This document shows positions 24,381 to 32,760 of a stretch of DNA of 32,760 nt, one piece after another. The translations under genes and the position numbers were made by a program. Under the pieces are notes generated by a model that was given only the letters and a program-made list of their open reading frames with translations, was not told where the DNA came from and did not search any database. Source of the DNA: Bacteroidales bacterium (GTDB lineage Bacteria; Bacteroidota; Bacteroidia; Bacteroidales; JAIPAH01); the NCBI GenBank assembly GCA_021738485.1, contig JAIPBX010000025.1, positions 1 through 32,760 on the forward strand, in the 5' to 3' direction. Position 1 is the first letter of the stretch; every line of letters starts with the position of its first letter.

Positions 24381-24788
24381 ATGCAAAAAAACATCACAAT
24401 ATCTACCGGTAAACGGGAAGCCCTTTATGACATAACCAAGGATGTCATGAAGGTGGTTAAAGATGTTTCTATTGACACGGGTGTTGTTAACGTCTATGTG
24501 CAGGGAGCTACAGCAGGCATCATGATTCAGGAAAACTGGGATCAATCTGTTCAGAATGATGTCATAAACCTTTTACAAAAACATATTCCCAAAGGCATTT
24601 GGGAACATGACATGCAAGATGGCAACGCTGATGCCCATCTAAAAGCCGGGTTGGTAGGTCCTTCCGAAAGCATTCCCATAATCAATGGCCATATAGGTTT
24701 GTCAACATGGCAGAATATTTTTCTTTGCGAATTTGACGGCCCCCGTACCCGGCGCAATATTGTGGTTACCCTGACAAAATCGGCATAA
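24381..24788 (+). CDS. YjbQ/UPF0047 family protein
   Basis: 135 residues covering the whole YjbQ fold: ITISTGKREALYDITKDV at the start, VQGATAGIMIQENWD in the middle, then the conserved Asn/Asp/His-rich block (DGNADAHLKAGLVGPS) and GHIGLSTWQNIFLCEFDGPR before the last strand. Members have been reported to have weak thiamine-phosphate synthase activity, and the motif residues suggest a metal or phosphate site, but the true physiological substrate remains unclear. It follows the GroES-like gene by 139 bp of hairpin-forming sequence and precedes ppdK by 168 bp, so it is probably its own transcription unit or part of the preceding cluster. AAGG at about 10 bp before the ATG may be the ribosome-binding site. 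Confidence 0.88.
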   Translation: MQKNITISTGKREALYDITKDVMKVVKDVSIDTGVVNVYVQGATAGIMIQENWDQSVQNDVINLLQKHIPKGIWEHDMQDGNADAHLKAGLVGPSESIPIINGHIGLSTWQNIFLCEFDGPRTRRNIVVTLTKSA

Positions 24789-24899
24789 TCGGATATAAAA
24801 TTACATCAAACAAAGAGTACCGCTGAATTCGCAAACGATTGCACCGATGACCTAAGATACAGGAGTATAAACAGTGTTATAGTGATAATCAATTTTTCT

Positions 24900-24907
24900 T
24901 ACCTTTG
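24900..24907 (+). promoter_or_regulatory. Candidate -7 box of the ppdK promoter
   Basis: TACCTTTG matches TAnnTTTG and lies 49 bp upstream of the ppdK ATG. The -33 region (GTTAT, around 24876-24880) is only a partial match. Confidence 0.5.
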
Positions 24908-24956
24908 GCTTTCGAAAAAAACTTGAAAAGAATAATAACAAACAACATTAATAAAA

Positions 24957-27683
24957 ATGGGAAAAACAGACAATCACAAACGAATCTATTTCTTTGGCAG
25001 TGGCCAAACCGAGGGAAATAAAAATATGAAAAATCTCCTTGGCGGAAAAGGTGCTAACCTGGCAGAGATGAGCTCTATAGGCGTACCTGTACCCCCTGGA
25101 TTTACCATTACTACCGAAGTATGTACCGAATATAACCAATACGGCAAAGACAAAACCATTGCATTAATTAAAGAGAAGGTGGAAGAGTCTATAGCAAAAA
25201 TCGAAAAAAGTACGGGAACGAAATTCGGAAGTAACGAAAACCCCTTATTGCTCTCAGTGCGTTCCGGAGCCCGCATATCCATGCCGGGAATGATGGATAC
25301 CGTCCTGAACCTGGGCATGAATGAAGATGCCGTGGAAGGTCTTGCTAAAAAAACCAATAATCCACGTTTTGCATGGGATTCTTATCGGCGCTTTATTCAA
25401 ATGTATGGCGATGTCGTACTCGGAATGAAGCCCAAAACAAAAGAAGATGTGGATCCTTTTGAAGAGATTCTTGATGACGTTAAAGACAAAAAAGGGTATA
25501 AAAATGACATTGAACTAACGGTTGATGATTTAAAAGAGCTGATATCCCGTTTCAAAAAACAAGTAAAAGAATATACTGACAGAGATTTCCCGACAAATCC
25601 CTGGGATCAGCTCTGGGGATCGATCATGGCCGTCTTTGATAGCTGGAACACTTCACGAGCCAAATACTACCGGAAAATTAATAATATCCCCGAGGAATGG
25701 GGTACTGCCGTGAATGTGCAGGCTATGGTATTCGGAAATATGGGTAATGCATCCGCTACAGGAGTGGCCTTTACCAGGGATGCAGCTACCGGAGAAAACG
25801 TTTTTAACGGGGAGTACCTTGTTAATGCCCAGGGCGAAGATGTAGTTGCCGGAGTGCGCACACCCCAGCAGGTTACCAAGGAAGGTTCCCGGCGATGGGC
25901 TGAGCTCCAGGGAATAAGCGAAGAAGAGCGAGCCGGCAAATACCCTTCCCTTGAGGAAGTGATGCCGGAAATCTATAAGCAGTTGGACGAAGTGCAACAA
26001 AAGCTGGAAAACCACTATCGTGACATGCAAGACATTGAGTTCACTATCCAGGAAGGCACCCTCTGGATGCTACAAACCCGAAACGGTAAGCGGACAGGTG
26101 CAGCCATGGTGAAAATTGCCATGGATATGCTGCGCGAAGGGCTTATCAATGAAAAAGAAGCTGTCCTGCGTGTCGATCCGATCCGCCTGGATGAATTACT
26201 GCACCCTATCTTTATCCCCGAGGAGCTGGACAAAGCCACATCGATTGCCAAGGGACTGCCCGCATCCCCGGGAGCCGCCACCGGTCAGCTGGTTTTCTTT
26301 GCCGATGAAGCCGATAAGTATGACCAGACCATCCTTGCCCGCATCGAAACATCGCCGGAAGACCTTGAAGGCATGAATATCGCCAAAGGGATTTTGACAG
26401 CCCGTGGCGGTATGACCTCACACGCAGCCGTCGTTGCCCGTGGTATGGGGAAATGCTGCGTTTCGGGAGCAGGTTCTGTGCAGATAAATTATAAAAAACG
26501 CACTCTTACTTCAGAAGGTGTCACCTTCAAAGAGGGCGACTGGATTTCGTTAAATGGAACCACCGGTGAGGTCTACAAAGGAAAGGTTAAAACCAAAGAC
26601 CCTGAATTGAGCGGGGACTTTGCCAAGTTAATGGAACTATCCAAAAAATATGGTACCACAGCAGTGCGGACAAATGCCGACACGCCGGAAGATGCTACCA
26701 AAGCAAGAGAATTTGGCGCCAGGGGTATCGGGCTATGCCGTACCGAGCACATGTTTTTTGCCGAGGATAAGATTAAACCCATGCGCGAGATGATTCTTGC
26801 CAGGGATGAAAAAGGCCGCCGTAAAGCCCTCGACAAGCTACTGCCACTGCAGCGAGAGGATTTTGAAGGCATCTTTGGGGCCATGAACGAGCTCCCTGTA
26901 ACCGTTCGCCTTCTGGATCCGCCGTTGCACGAATTTGTGCCGCAGCAAGAGAAGCACCAGCGCGAGCTTGCTGAACAAATGAATATGTCGTTCGACGAGA
27001 TTAAGGAAAAAATAGATTCCCTTCATGAATTGAATCCAATGCTGGGACATCGCGGATGCCGCCTGGGGAACACGTACCCGGAAATCACCGAAATGCAGAC
27101 CAGGGCAATTATTGAAGCGGCTTTGAACCTTAAAGAAAAAAATATCAAAGCTATTCCTGAAATTATGATCCCGCTGACGGGTACGCTTGAGGAAATGAAG
27201 ATGCAGGAAGAAATCGTGCGAAATACCACGGAAGAAGTCTTCGCCGAAAGAAACGATAAGATTGAATACCTTGTCGGAACAATGATAGAAACGCCAAGGG
27301 CTGCCCTTACAGCCGATGAAATTGCTAAGGCATCAGAATTCTTCTCTTTCGGTACCAACGATTTGACGCAGATGACTTTCGGGTATTCAAGGGATGATGC
27401 AGGAAAATTCCTGCCGGTATACTTGAATAAGGGATTGCTGAAGCATGATCCCTTCCAGGTACTCGATCAAACAGGCGTAGGGCAGTTGGTTGACATGGGT
27501 ACCCAGAAAGGACGTCAAACCAAGAAAGACCTGAAAGTAGGAATTTGCGGTGAGCATGGGGGTGAGCCAAGCTCCGTTGAATTCTGCCACCGTGTGGGTA
27601 TGAACTATGTTAGCTGTTCACCCTTCAGGGTGCCAATTGCCAGGCTATCAGCCGCACAGGCAGCTCTTAAAGAACAGGATTAA
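24957..27683 (+). CDS. ppdK: Pyruvate, phosphate dikinase
   Basis: 908 residues. PPDK reversibly turns ATP, phosphate and pyruvate into AMP, PPi and PEP, and in fermentative bacteria often serves glycolysis as well as PEP synthesis. The ATP-grasp region starts with the GGKGANLAEMSSIGVPVPPGFTI block (about 28-50) and contains SVRSGARISMPGMMDTVLN. The swivelling phosphohistidine domain has GGMTSHAAVVARGMG with His489 as the phospho-carrier. The C-terminal PEP/pyruvate barrel has GLCRTEHMFF, LGHRGCRLG, FSFGTNDLTQM and the catalytic CGEHGGEPSS (Cys864). Length and motifs are complete. The start with MGKTDNHKRIYFFG is the first ATG after the -7 box. pckA follows, placing two PEP-node enzymes side by side, separated by a terminator and a second promoter box. 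Confidence 0.97.
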   Translation: MGKTDNHKRIYFFGSGQTEGNKNMKNLLGGKGANLAEMSSIGVPVPPGFTITTEVCTEYNQYGKDKTIALIKEKVEESIAKIEKSTGTKFGSNENPLLLSVRSGARISMPGMMDTVLNLGMNEDAVEGLAKKTNNPRFAWDSYRRFIQMYGDVVLGMKPKTKEDVDPFEEILDDVKDKKGYKNDIELTVDDLKELISRFKKQVKEYTDRDFPTNPWDQLWGSIMAVFDSWNTSRAKYYRKINNIPEEWGTAVNVQAMVFGNMGNASATGVAFTRDAATGENVFNGEYLVNAQGEDVVAGVRTPQQVTKEGSRRWAELQGISEEERAGKYPSLEEVMPEIYKQLDEVQQKLENHYRDMQDIEFTIQEGTLWMLQTRNGKRTGAAMVKIAMDMLREGLINEKEAVLRVDPIRLDELLHPIFIPEELDKATSIAKGLPASPGAATGQLVFFADEADKYDQTILARIETSPEDLEGMNIAKGILTARGGMTSHAAVVARGMGKCCVSGAGSVQINYKKRTLTSEGVTFKEGDWISLNGTTGEVYKGKVKTKDPELSGDFAKLMELSKKYGTTAVRTNADTPEDATKAREFGARGIGLCRTEHMFFAEDKIKPMREMILARDEKGRRKALDKLLPLQREDFEGIFGAMNELPVTVRLLDPPLHEFVPQQEKHQRELAEQMNMSFDEIKEKIDSLHELNPMLGHRGCRLGNTYPEITEMQTRAIIEAALNLKEKNIKAIPEIMIPLTGTLEEMKMQEEIVRNTTEEVFAERNDKIEYLVGTMIETPRAALTADEIAKASEFFSFGTNDLTQMTFGYSRDDAGKFLPVYLNKGLLKHDPFQVLDQTGVGQLVDMGTQKGRQTKKDLKVGICGEHGGEPSSVEFCHRVGMNYVSCSPFRVPIARLSAAQAALKEQD

Positions 27684-27710
27684 GGTACAATCAGCCCGTA
27701 AATAGATTAT

Positions 27711-27737
27711 AAAGCAGCCCCACCGGCTGCTTTTTTT
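27711..27737 (+). terminator. Rho-independent terminator after ppdK
   Basis: AAAGCAGCC (27711-27719) and GGCTGCTTT (27725-27733) pair perfectly around CCACC, followed by a T-run. It separates ppdK from pckA, which then has its own promoter-like box. Confidence 0.92.
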
Positions 27738-27805
27738 CTTTTATGGAAAATTTTTAAATACTCAAATAAACATACATTAATACAAGGATATTTTGTATTA
27801 ATTTT

Positions 27806-27813
27806 TACATTTG
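27806..27813 (+). promoter_or_regulatory. Candidate -7 box of the pckA promoter
   Basis: TACATTTG fits TAnnTTTG. It overlaps the upstream TTG (27811), which argues that this TTG is not the translation start and supports ATG 27853. Confidence 0.5.
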
Positions 27814-27852
27814 TTTCCAAAAACGGATGTTAAACTTAACTTTTACGTATTT

Positions 27853-29484
27853 ATGGCAATAACAAAATTCAAACCGAACCTTGAGCATTATGGCATTACT
27901 GATGTGGAAGAAATTATTTATAACCCTTCTTATGATGAACTTTTCAATTATGAAACCAACCCTAAGCTTGAGGGCTACGAAAAAGGGGTAGAAACGGAAT
28001 TTGGGGCTGTTGCCGTTGATACAGGGGTATTTACAGGCCGATCTCCCAAAGATAAATACATCGTCGTCGATCCCGCAACAAAAGACAATGTATGGTGGAA
28101 AAACAACCACCGTCCTGCTTCCGATAACAAGCCTGTTAACAAAGATATCTGGTATGACCTCCGCAAAAACAGCACCAATCATCTTTCAGGACAAAAGCGT
28201 CTTTATGTGATGGACGGCTATGCCGGAGCAAATGAAAACACACGGCTTCGTATCAGGGTGATCACGGAAATTGCCTGGGCCGCTCATTTTGTAAAAAACA
28301 TGTTCATACGCCCTGCTGAGGAAGAGCTGGAGGATTTCATTCCCGACTTTATCATGTTTCATTCGCCGAAAGCCAATAACCCGAAATGGAAAGAACATGG
28401 GTTGCACTCGGAAGTATACGCCGCTTTTAACATCGGCGCCGGTGAAGCTTGCGTAGGAGGATCATGGTATGGTGGAGAGATTAAAAAAGGCTTCTTCTCC
28501 ATGATGAATTATTTCCTGCCGCTCAAAAACATTGCGGCCATGCATTGCTCGGCAAATGTGGGCGATGCGGGAGATGTAGCCATTTTCTTCGGTCTCTCCG
28601 GTACCGGCAAAACTACTTTGTCAGCCGATCCGAAACGTAAGCTTATTGGTGACGACGAACACGGATGGGACGATGACGGTGTATTCAACTTTGAGGGAGG
28701 TTGTTATGCCAAAACCATCAACCTTGACCCAAAGAAAGAGCCGGATATTTACAATGCTATCAAAAGGGATGCACTGCTTGAGAACGTGGCTGTGGATAAA
28801 AACGGAAAAGTCGATTTTTCAGATGCTTCAAAGACTCAAAACACGCGGGTATCGTACCCTATTTATCATATCGACAACATTGTTAAACCGGTATCAAAAG
28901 CCGGTCACGCCCAAAATGTGATCTTCCTGACAGCCGACGCTTTTGGCGTTCTCCCTCCTGTAGCAAAGCTTACCCCTGACCAAACCAGGTATCATTTTAT
29001 CTCGGGATATACAGCCAAAGTTGCAGGAACGGAGCGTGGAATTACTGAACCGGTCCCCTCGTTTTCTGCCTGCTTTGGAGCGGCTTTCCTGTTGCTCGAC
29101 CCAACCATGTATGCGAATGAGCTCATACGCAAGATGGAGGAACACAACGCAAATGCTTACCTGGTAAGCACCGGTTGGATCGGAGGGCCTTATGGCACTG
29201 GCAAGCGTATTGATCTTTCTTCAACCCGGGCTATCATCGATGCGATCCTCAATGGGTCAATCGACCGGGAGTCCTTTGAGACGCTTCCAATCTTTAATCT
29301 TCAAATCCCAAAGAACGTGAAAAACGTGGATGCCACCCTGCTCAACCCGCGGAATTTATGGCAAAATCCATCAGACTGGGATGAAGCAGCCAAAGATTTG
29401 GGGAATAAGTTTATCAAAAACTTTGAAAGCTTTACGGATAGTGATGAAGCCCGGCGCTTAGTTAAAGCAGGGCCACAGCTATAA
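27853..29484 (+). CDS. pckA: Phosphoenolpyruvate carboxykinase (ATP)
   Basis: 543 residues from ATG 27853 ([14 protein letters not shown]). It interconverts oxaloacetate + ATP with PEP + CO2 + ADP; in succinate-forming Bacteroidetes it may run toward oxaloacetate, as an inference. Visible motifs are RSPKDKYIV near the start, the substrate-site block MHCSANVG, the P-loop [11 protein letters not shown], the metal-site [22 protein letters not shown] and [12 protein letters not shown], all typical of the ATP type rather than the GTP type. A longer start (TTG 27811) would add 14 residues but lies inside the promoter-like box and is rejected. It sits alone between terminators, downstream of ppdK. 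Intact. Confidence 0.97.
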   Translation: MAITKFKPNLEHYGITDVEEIIYNPSYDELFNYETNPKLEGYEKGVETEFGAVAVDTGVFTGRSPKDKYIVVDPATKDNVWWKNNHRPASDNKPVNKDIWYDLRKNSTNHLSGQKRLYVMDGYAGANENTRLRIRVITEIAWAAHFVKNMFIRPAEEELEDFIPDFIMFHSPKANNPKWKEHGLHSEVYAAFNIGAGEACVGGSWYGGEIKKGFFSMMNYFLPLKNIAAMHCSANVGDAGDVAIFFGLSGTGKTTLSADPKRKLIGDDEHGWDDDGVFNFEGGCYAKTINLDPKKEPDIYNAIKRDALLENVAVDKNGKVDFSDASKTQNTRVSYPIYHIDNIVKPVSKAGHAQNVIFLTADAFGVLPPVAKLTPDQTRYHFISGYTAKVAGTERGITEPVPSFSACFGAAFLLLDPTMYANELIRKMEEHNANAYLVSTGWIGGPYGTGKRIDLSSTRAIIDAILNGSIDRESFETLPIFNLQIPKNVKNVDATLLNPRNLWQNPSDWDEAAKDLGNKFIKNFESFTDSDEARRLVKAGPQL

Positions 29485-29513
29485 AAGCAAGGTGGATAGC
29501 GGTTATTTTAGTC

Positions 29514-29575
29514 AACTGTCCAAAAAGGCGCCTCTGGTTATTTATAGAATAACAGCCCTTTTTGGACAGTTTTAT
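29514..29575 (+). terminator. Long-stem terminator after pckA
   Basis: AACTGTCCAAAAAGG (29514-29528) and CCTTTTTGGACAGTT (29557-29571) are perfect reverse complements over 15 bp. The loop contains a second small hairpin (GTTATT/AATAAC), and TTTTATT follows. The stem begins 30 bp after the stop codon. Confidence 0.85.
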
Positions 29576-29682
29576 TAGGCTGAATTTTAAAAATCTATTT
29601 TCCTGAATCACTTTTGCTGTTTCCTATTTTCTAAAATGCTATCTGCAATGAATTTCGCATTTTTGCATAAAATTAAATCACA

Positions 29683-31578
29683 TTGAATTTATTACAAGTA
29701 AACGGCATAAGTAAGATATACGGAGAAAACGAGTTGTTTCACCGCATCACCTTTGGCATGGACCAGGGACAGAAAACAGCACTGATTGCCCGAAACGGAT
29801 CGGGCAAATCCACCCTGTTACGCATTTTGACGGGATACGAAATTCCCGATGAAGGGGAAGTCACCCATCATAAAAATCTAAAGATTGGCTTTCTGGAACA
29901 AAACCCCCATCTTGATGAAGAAAAAACTATCGCCGGGGTACTATACCAATCGGATGCCCCGCTTATTCAGACTATCAAGAAATACCAGCGAGCTTTGCGC
30001 CTGGTGGAGGAAAATAATACTACTGAAAACCAGGATTTTCTTCAAAAAATGATGGAAGCTATGGATACGGCACAGGCATGGGATTATGAAGACCAAATCC
30101 GCGAAATTCTTTCCAGGTTTAATATCCATAACCTGGACCAAAAAGTAGCCACTCTTTCGGGCGGGGAAAAAAAGAAGGTAGCCCTGGCCCGCGTGCTTAT
30201 ACAGGATGCCAACCTGTTAATCCTTGATGAACCTACGAATCATCTTGACATAAGTATGATAGAGTGGCTCGAAAAGCATCTGCGGAAGCAAAAACTGGCT
30301 ATTTTACTGGTCACACACGACAGGTACTTTTTGGATAATGTGTGTAACGAAATTCTGGAACTCGATTACGACAGGATTCACTATTATGAGGGAAATTTCG
30401 ATAACTTCCTGAGAAGAAGAAAAGAACGCCTGGAGCAGGAAGCCATGGAAATCGAAAAAGCCCAGAACATCTACCGCCGGGAGCTGGAATGGATAAAGCG
30501 GGGGCCAAAAGCGCGCACCAGCAAATCGAAAAAAAGGATTGAGAATTTTGAAAAAATCAAAGAAAAAGCCAGCCAACAAGTAGAGGATGAAAGCCAGAGT
30601 GATTTCAAGGTTAACATGTCACGGTTGGGCAAAAAAATATTAGAAATCAGGAATATCTCTAAAGCTTTTGATGGGAAACCGGTGGTTGACCGATTCACCT
30701 ATACCTTCAAACGCGGTGAACATATCGGCATTATTGGCCCCAATGGTATTGGAAAAACTACGTTGTTAAAAATCATCACCGGAGAAATGCAACCTGATAG
30801 TGGCGAGGTAGTTAAAGGAGAAACCGTGACATTTGGTTACTATTCACAGGAAGGCATCAACGTCGATCCGGGCGAGCGCCTTATAGACGTGGCAGGAGAA
30901 ATTGCCAGCATTGTTCATTTCGGTAATCACTCCATGAGTATCTCCCAATTCCTGGCCCATTTCAACTTCGACCACTCGACTCAGTACAATTTTTTTGGAA
31001 ATCTGAGTGGCGGAGAAAAGCGCAGATTTTATCTTATCACCATCCTGCTGAAAAATCCTAACTTTCTGATCCTTGATGAGCCTACCAATGATCTGGACAT
31101 CTATACCCTGAGCGTATTAGAAAACTTCCTTGCCAATTATGAAGGTTGTGTATTGATCGTCACCCATGACCGCCGCTTCCTCGATGCTTTGGCCGACCAT
31201 GTCTTCGCCTTTGAGGGCGAAGGTGTCATCAAAGATTTTCCGGGGAATTATTCCCAGTATGAAGCCTATCTCGGACAAAAGCAATCTGAGAAAAAACAGC
31301 AGCAAAAGAAAGTAAAACAAAAAACCTATCGCGACGAAAAACAAAAAAAGAAAACGCCAAAAAAGTTTACTTTCAAGGAAAAAAGGGAATACGAAATGCT
31401 GAGCCAGGAACTCGAAGAGCTGGAAAATCGTAAAGCTGAATTAGTGGAGAAAATGAATACGGAAACCGATAATGAAAAGATTACCAAACTCTCCAGAGAG
31501 TTTGAGGAGATTACAAACCAGCTTGAAGAAAAAGAAATGCGCTGGCTTGAGTTGAGTGAAAAAATGGAGGAGCAGTAA
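29683..31578 (+). CDS. ABC-F family ATPase, Uup-like
   Basis: 631 residues with two ABC ATPase domains and no membrane segments. The first has Walker A ARNGSGKST, signature LSGGEKKKVALARVL and Walker B LLILDEPTNHLD; the second has GPNGIGKTT, LSGGEKRRFYL and FLILDEPTNDLD. A charged linker lies between them (about 235-315). The C-terminus is a Lys/Glu-rich coiled coil (about 540-631), as in Uup. ABC-F proteins act on the ribosome or on translation factors rather than as transporters, and Uup types are tied to ribosome rescue and genome stability. TTG at 29683 is the only possible start: a stop lies three codons upstream and the first motif begins immediately. The last base of its stop codon is the first base of the next ATG, so the two genes are coupled. 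Confidence 0.92.
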   Translation: MNLLQVNGISKIYGENELFHRITFGMDQGQKTALIARNGSGKSTLLRILTGYEIPDEGEVTHHKNLKIGFLEQNPHLDEEKTIAGVLYQSDAPLIQTIKKYQRALRLVEENNTTENQDFLQKMMEAMDTAQAWDYEDQIREILSRFNIHNLDQKVATLSGGEKKKVALARVLIQDANLLILDEPTNHLDISMIEWLEKHLRKQKLAILLVTHDRYFLDNVCNEILELDYDRIHYYEGNFDNFLRRRKERLEQEAMEIEKAQNIYRRELEWIKRGPKARTSKSKKRIENFEKIKEKASQQVEDESQSDFKVNMSRLGKKILEIRNISKAFDGKPVVDRFTYTFKRGEHIGIIGPNGIGKTTLLKIITGEMQPDSGEVVKGETVTFGYYSQEGINVDPGERLIDVAGEIASIVHFGNHSMSISQFLAHFNFDHSTQYNFFGNLSGGEKRRFYLITILLKNPNFLILDEPTNDLDIYTLSVLENFLANYEGCVLIVTHDRRFLDALADHVFAFEGEGVIKDFPGNYSQYEAYLGQKQSEKKQQQKKVKQKTYRDEKQKKKTPKKFTFKEKREYEMLSQELEELENRKAELVEKMNTETDNEKITKLSREFEEITNQLEEKEMRWLELSEKMEEQ

Positions 31579-32531
31579 TGGCGGCACATCTATATCTGGC
31601 ACCCCTGCAGGGCTTAACGGACCGGACGTTTCGCAAGTCCTTCCGGCAGTTTTTCGCGGGTATAGACAAGATGTTTACCCCCTTTTTCTCTTTTAATAAC
31701 GATAACGCATACAAAACCAGTAAGCTCAACAGGCAACTTGCCGACGGCTGCAACCCGGCTTCAATCGTTCCCCAGGCCCTCTCCAACAGCCCCGAAGGGA
31801 TCTTGTATTTCCAGGAATCCCTGGCCAAACTGGGTTACCACAGTTTTAACCTCAACCTGGGATGCCCTTATAACATAGTGATCAAAAAAAATAAAGGAGC
31901 AGGATTGCTCCGCCAGCCTGAAAGGCTGGAGGAAATAATCAAAGAAATATCCACGAATGCCGTTCTTCCAGTTTCTGTTAAAGTTCGCCTGGGGATGTCA
32001 CAACCCGATGAGATTTTCCCGATTATTGAAATTTTAAACCGTTATAAAATCGAAGAAGTTATTATTCATCCGCGAATCGGGAATAATTATTATCAAGGCC
32101 TACCCGATCAGGAAAGATTTGCAGAATGCGTCCGGCGTTTGGACCACCCGGTGGTATACAACGGGGATATTTTTTGCGTTGCCGATTTTCAGAAAATCTC
32201 TGCACTGCATCCGGATATAGACACATTTATGCTGGGCAGAGGCATCCTGCGCAATCCCTTCCTCCCCTCTCAAATCAAAGGATTACCTCTGCCTGGTGAT
32301 GCGAAAACTATTCTCTATGAATTTCAGAAAGAACTCTTTAAAAATCTTACAGAAGATAGAGGAAAAGGGAAATATTTCCCGCAAGGCATCAAAGAGTTCT
32401 GGAGTTATCTATGCTATTCTTTCGATCAACCTGAGCTGATCTTTGATAAAATAAAACGTGTTAAGAACAATGAGAGCTATCACGAAACAGTTGAAGATAT
32501 CTTCAGAAACCAGGATCTTATTCTCACATAA
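31578..32531 (+). CDS. tRNA-dihydrouridine synthase family protein
   Basis: 317 residues of a flavin-binding TIM barrel that reduces uridine to dihydrouridine in tRNA. Features are LAPLQGLTDRTFR at the FMN end, LNLGCPYN with the catalytic Cys96, NKGAGLL, SVKVRLGM, IIHPRIGNNYYQG and YNGDIF near the phosphate site, then MLGRGILRNPFL. The helical C-terminal RNA-binding part is about 240-317. The order of motifs fits the DusB/DusC group; the shorter, diverged sequence prevents assigning a precise position in tRNA. It starts on the last base of the ABC-F stop (TAATG), so it is translationally coupled to that gene, and both concern translation. The remaining 229 bases of the window show no supported gene. 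Confidence 0.93.
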   Translation: MAAHLYLAPLQGLTDRTFRKSFRQFFAGIDKMFTPFFSFNNDNAYKTSKLNRQLADGCNPASIVPQALSNSPEGILYFQESLAKLGYHSFNLNLGCPYNIVIKKNKGAGLLRQPERLEEIIKEISTNAVLPVSVKVRLGMSQPDEIFPIIEILNRYKIEEVIIHPRIGNNYYQGLPDQERFAECVRRLDHPVVYNGDIFCVADFQKISALHPDIDTFMLGRGILRNPFLPSQIKGLPLPGDAKTILYEFQKELFKNLTEDRGKGKYFPQGIKEFWSYLCYSFDQPELIFDKIKRVKNNESYHETVEDIFRNQDLILT

Positions 32532-32760
32532 TTTTGTTTGATAGTACTGTGGTATTACTAATAGGCCTATAAAAATAACCTGATAACAGACTGAAAGCAA
32601 GTATTTTATGGTTTTAAATTTAATAACTCAAGTTTCGCACTTGTTAGCAAACCGCTAAGATACAATGAAATGTATTCTTTAGATTTAAATTAAACATCTG
32701 ATAGTCAGTATTATGATTATTCCATTTTCAGCTAAACCGCTACTGTCAATTCAGGCCCGG

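Noticed and set aside
27811-27852. TTG start 14 codons upstream of the chosen pckA ATG
   Set aside because: It falls within the TACATTTG promoter box and adds residues unlike the family N-terminus.
32713-32760. ATG followed by 16 codons (MIIPFSAKPLLS...) at the window end
   Set aside because: It could be the start of a gene, but it is too short and lacks an upstream signal; not supported from this window.

Overview
The window reads as a chromosomal segment of a Bacteroidetes bacterium, most likely a facultatively or micro-aerobic Bacteroidales/Marinilabiliales-type organism. The evidence is a surface protein with a type IX secretion (T9SS) C-terminal sorting domain, a membrane-spanning TPR/LuxR-type regulator of the kind common in this phylum, several upstream boxes matching the Bacteroidetes -7 element TAnnTTTG, weak Shine-Dalgarno sequences, and the cydABDC and PPDK/PEPCK gene sets. 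The species cannot be named from the sequence alone.

Layout. 1-893 (minus): start of a sensor histidine kinase and its OmpR-type response regulator, followed by a divergent promoter region with 11-bp phased direct repeats. 1235-1900 (plus): a small FAD/NAD(P) oxidoreductase. 1949-2456: a 185-bp tandem repeat with internal dyads. 2524-5183: miaB and mtaB, two tRNA methylthiotransferases overlapping by 4 bp. 5189-about 6446 (minus): a degraded group II intron whose reverse transcriptase has a frameshift and lacks its RT1-RT2 region. 6563-12851 (plus): an AT-richer accessory block with a lipobox/TPR/TM/HTH regulator, two atypical receiver-domain proteins (one with Asn at the phospho-acceptor position), a 1104-residue LamG/GLUG T9SS surface protein and a small secreted protein with a Gly-rich hydrophobic tail. 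13094-19008 (minus): cydA-cydB-cydD-cydC, encoding cytochrome bd oxidase and its assembly transporter. 19289-23025 (plus, divergent from cydA): two CydA-like membrane proteins, the second fused to a C-terminal region with eight CXXCH heme c motifs. 23137-23229: a possible small RNA. 23334-24788: thioredoxin-glutaredoxin fusion, GroES-like protein and YjbQ protein. 24957-29484: ppdK and pckA at the PEP node. 29683-32531: an Uup-like ABC-F protein and a tRNA-dihydrouridine synthase.

How the parts may work together. The cyd region joins a normal quinol oxidase operon to a divergent two-gene unit that looks like a CydA-derived membrane module wired to an octaheme cytochrome c. My inference is that this unit moves electrons between the quinone pool and the periplasm, or reduces an alternative acceptor. 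It is the best candidate here for an incompletely described system. The block at 6563-12851 looks like a dedicated signalling and surface-protein locus: the second atypical receiver overlaps the adhesin gene by 4 bp. ppdK and pckA would balance PEP, pyruvate and oxaloacetate, as expected in fermentative or gluconeogenic Bacteroidetes.

Limits. All family calls come from motif reading without database searches. Promoters, operators and the small RNA are pattern-based proposals. I saw no tRNA, rRNA or CRISPR array.
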